DNA from: Chitinivibrionales bacterium
GTDB taxonomy: Bacteria > Fibrobacterota > Chitinivibrionia > Chitinivibrionales > JANQEN01
Direction: 5' to 3'
Assembly (NCBI GenBank): GCA_028278335.1
Contig: JANQEN010000235.1
Coordinates: 1 to 64,000, forward strand
DNA length: 64,000 bases
Of this stretch, positions 62,733-64,000 are shown one piece after another. The notes under the pieces are model-generated. The model had not been told where the DNA came from, made no database searches, and worked only from the letters and a program-made list of their open reading frames with translations. How positions within the stretch are numbered: position 1 is the stretch's first letter; each line of letters starts with the position of its first letter. The position numbers and the translations under genes are program-made.

Positions 62733-64000
62733 TTACTTTTTTGCTTTTATAAGGGTTTGGTGGATCCTTTCAGCTAATTCTGTGGTGACTCCTGGAATTT
62801 CAGTGAGTTTGTCAAGAGGGCTTTCTTTTATTTTTTTAATCGATCCCAATGCCTTTAATAGCATTTGGGCTTTCTTGGGACCAATTCCAGGGATTCTTTC
62901 TAAACTGGAGTGGGACATTTTTTTTGACCGTACTGTGCGATGATAGGTGATTGCCCAGCGATGCACTTCATTGCGAATACGTTCAATCATTTTTCGTGCA
63001 GGGTGTCTCTGGTTAAGTCGAGTTGGTGTCGAGGTATAGGCAGAAAAAATGATCTCCTCTTTTTTTGCAATTGAACAGAGCATCGGAGGGGAGGAGAAAG
63101 GTTCCAGTGCCTTGGCTGCTGCTGAAAGTTGTCCCTTTCCACCATCAATAAGAAGTAGATCTGGAAAGGGTTTGCTTTCCTTTTCTAAACGAGATAATCG
63201 CCGAGACACTGCCTCCATCATCATGGCAAAATCATTTTGGCCAGAGACGGTTTTAATTTTAAACCGACGATAGTTGTTTTTGTCAGGTTTGCCATGAGTA
63301 AAGCGGACCATACCCGCAACACAGGAGTCGTCACGCAAATTTGAGATGTCAAAAGCTTCTATGGTATGGGGCAGTCTAGGGAGGTTAAGTGCTTTTTTTA
63401 GCTCCTGGGCAATCGCATCAGGCTGTGTCGGGGCTTTTTGAACGATATAGAGACGGGCGTTTTTTTCCGCCAGAGCGATTAAATCTCTTTTAAATCCTCG
63501 TTGGGGTTTGATGATATTGACACTCTTTTTATAATGTAAAAGAAACCATTCCTTAAGAAGAGCTGTGTTGAAGTAGTGTTTCTCTGGAACAATAATCTCC
63601 TTGGGAATTTCCGAAAGTGAGCTTTGATAGTATCGGAGGACGATATTTTCATGTTCAGCAAAGGGTGTGTCCCAGGTTGTTCGCTTAAAGAGAAAGTGTC
63701 GCCGCGAAAGAAGAAGCCCCTGCCTAAAAGATAGAATACAGAGACAGGTTGTAAAATCGGATTGATAAATTCCAAAAACATCACAGGCTGTGTGTGGGGT
63801 CCGTAAATCGACTCGCTGAGTATTGGTTGCTTTCTTTATCAGTGTAATCTGATCCCGTAAAGAGGCTGCCGTTTCGTACTGAAGTTTTTTTGAGGCCAAA
63901 GCCATGCGTTTTTCAAAAAGAGTGATGATTTCTCTGGATTGTCCCTTTAAAAATTGGAGTAGAAGGTCAACCTGTTGCCCATACTCCTTTTGAGAAATAA
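62733..64000 (-). CDS. uvrC: UvrABC nuclease subunit C (5' end outside window)
   Basis: The frame is open to the edge of the window, so only the C-terminal part, about 420 residues, is visible. It includes the UVR motif (FEKRMALASKKLQYETAASL), the RNase H-like endonuclease domain (EAFDISNLRDDSCVAGMVRF, LLLIDGGKGQLSAA) that cuts 5' of the lesion, and a C-terminal double helix-hairpin-helix (LERIPGIGPKKAQMLLKAL). The N-terminal GIY-YIG nuclease should lie beyond 64000. An internal ATG at 63905 is not the start, because the UVR motif spans it. Confidence 0.96.
   Translation of the reverse strand, partial: ISQKEYGQQVDLLLQFLKGQSREIITLFEKRMALASKKLQYETAASLRDQITLIKKATNTQRVDLRTPHTACDVFGIYQSDFTTCLCILSFRQGLLLSRRHFLFKRTTWDTPFAEHENIVLRYYQSSLSEIPKEIIVPEKHYFNTALLKEWFLLHYKKSVNIIKPQRGFKRDLIALAEKNARLYIVQKAPTQPDAIAQELKKALNLPRLPHTIEAFDISNLRDDSCVAGMVRFTHGKPDKNNYRRFKIKTVSGQNDFAMMMEAVSRRLSRLEKESKPFPDLLLIDGGKGQLSAAAKALEPFSSPPMLCSIAKKEEIIFSAYTSTPTRLNQRHPARKMIERIRNEVHRWAITYHRTVRSKKMSHSSLERIPGIGPKKAQMLLKALGSIKKIKESPLDKLTEIPGVTTELAERIHQTLIKAKK

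Overview
The window is one dense stretch of an AT-rich, diderm (Gram-negative) bacterial chromosome. Lipid-A-type acyltransferases, an Mla-type lipid transporter, outer-membrane barrel candidates, lipoproteins, LPS-type glycosyltransferases and c-di-GMP proteins all support this. Gene content looks more like the Fibrobacterota/Bacteroidota side of the tree than Proteobacteria, but that placement is inference. No tRNA, rRNA, CRISPR, prophage or intact insertion sequence was seen.

Layout. 1-10.5 kb, minus strand: lipoprotein, membrane diguanylate cyclase, a second lipoprotein that appears to use an ATT start, M24 peptidase, tautomerase, receiver-HDOD protein, RecG, GH3-like acyl-adenylating enzyme. 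10.7-13.1 kb, plus: LpxL-like acyltransferase and a phytoene-desaturase-like oxidoreductase. 13.1-21.3 kb, minus: a cytoplasmic GH106-like glycosidase, LOG-like protein, then a probable operon of PlsB-like acyltransferase, an EIIA-PK_C-diadenylate cyclase fusion, glucose-6-phosphate isomerase and YjbQ. 21.4-23.7 kb: a tandem zinc-finger protein and a receiver-HD-GYP phosphodiesterase. 23.7-29.0 kb, minus: a five-gene Mla-like operon (STAS-permease fusion, ATPase, MCE protein, auxiliary lipoprotein, outer-membrane barrel candidate). 29.2-37 kb: a 2053-residue alpha-2-macroglobulin divergent from a VWA protein. 37.5-37.9 kb: tmRNA.

37.9-47 kb, minus: a branched-chain amino acid operon ilvB-ilvN-ilvC-leuA-leuB-cimA-ilvE. 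It is preceded by a leader peptide rich in Leu/Ile/Val and a classic attenuator. CimA implies threonine-independent isoleucine synthesis; leuC, leuD and ilvD are not here. 47.3-58.5 kb is a cell-surface polysaccharide region: barrel protein, GT2-type, GT4 and GT-D glycosyltransferases, methyltransferase, MsbA-like exporter. It is interrupted by an accessory patch (50.5-51.9 kb) with a probable small RNA, an opposing strong promoter and an orphan lipoprotein, and by a 165-bp palindromic element. 58.7-64 kb: nitrilase-like, YgbA-like and YjbQ genes, then DUF502, FtsB-like, DprA and a UvrC gene whose 5' end lies outside the window.

The items most worth a second look are the EIIA-PK_C-DAC fusion next to pgi, the Mla-like operon with its own barrel, the ilv attenuator (possibly with a leaderless leader peptide), the sRNA/promoter pair at 50.6-50.9 kb, the 95-bp repeat shared by 5-99 and 39058-39152, and the ATT-start lipoprotein. 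Recognisable promoters repeatedly show a TTGCA-type -35 with a 16-17 bp spacer and a TATAWT -10.
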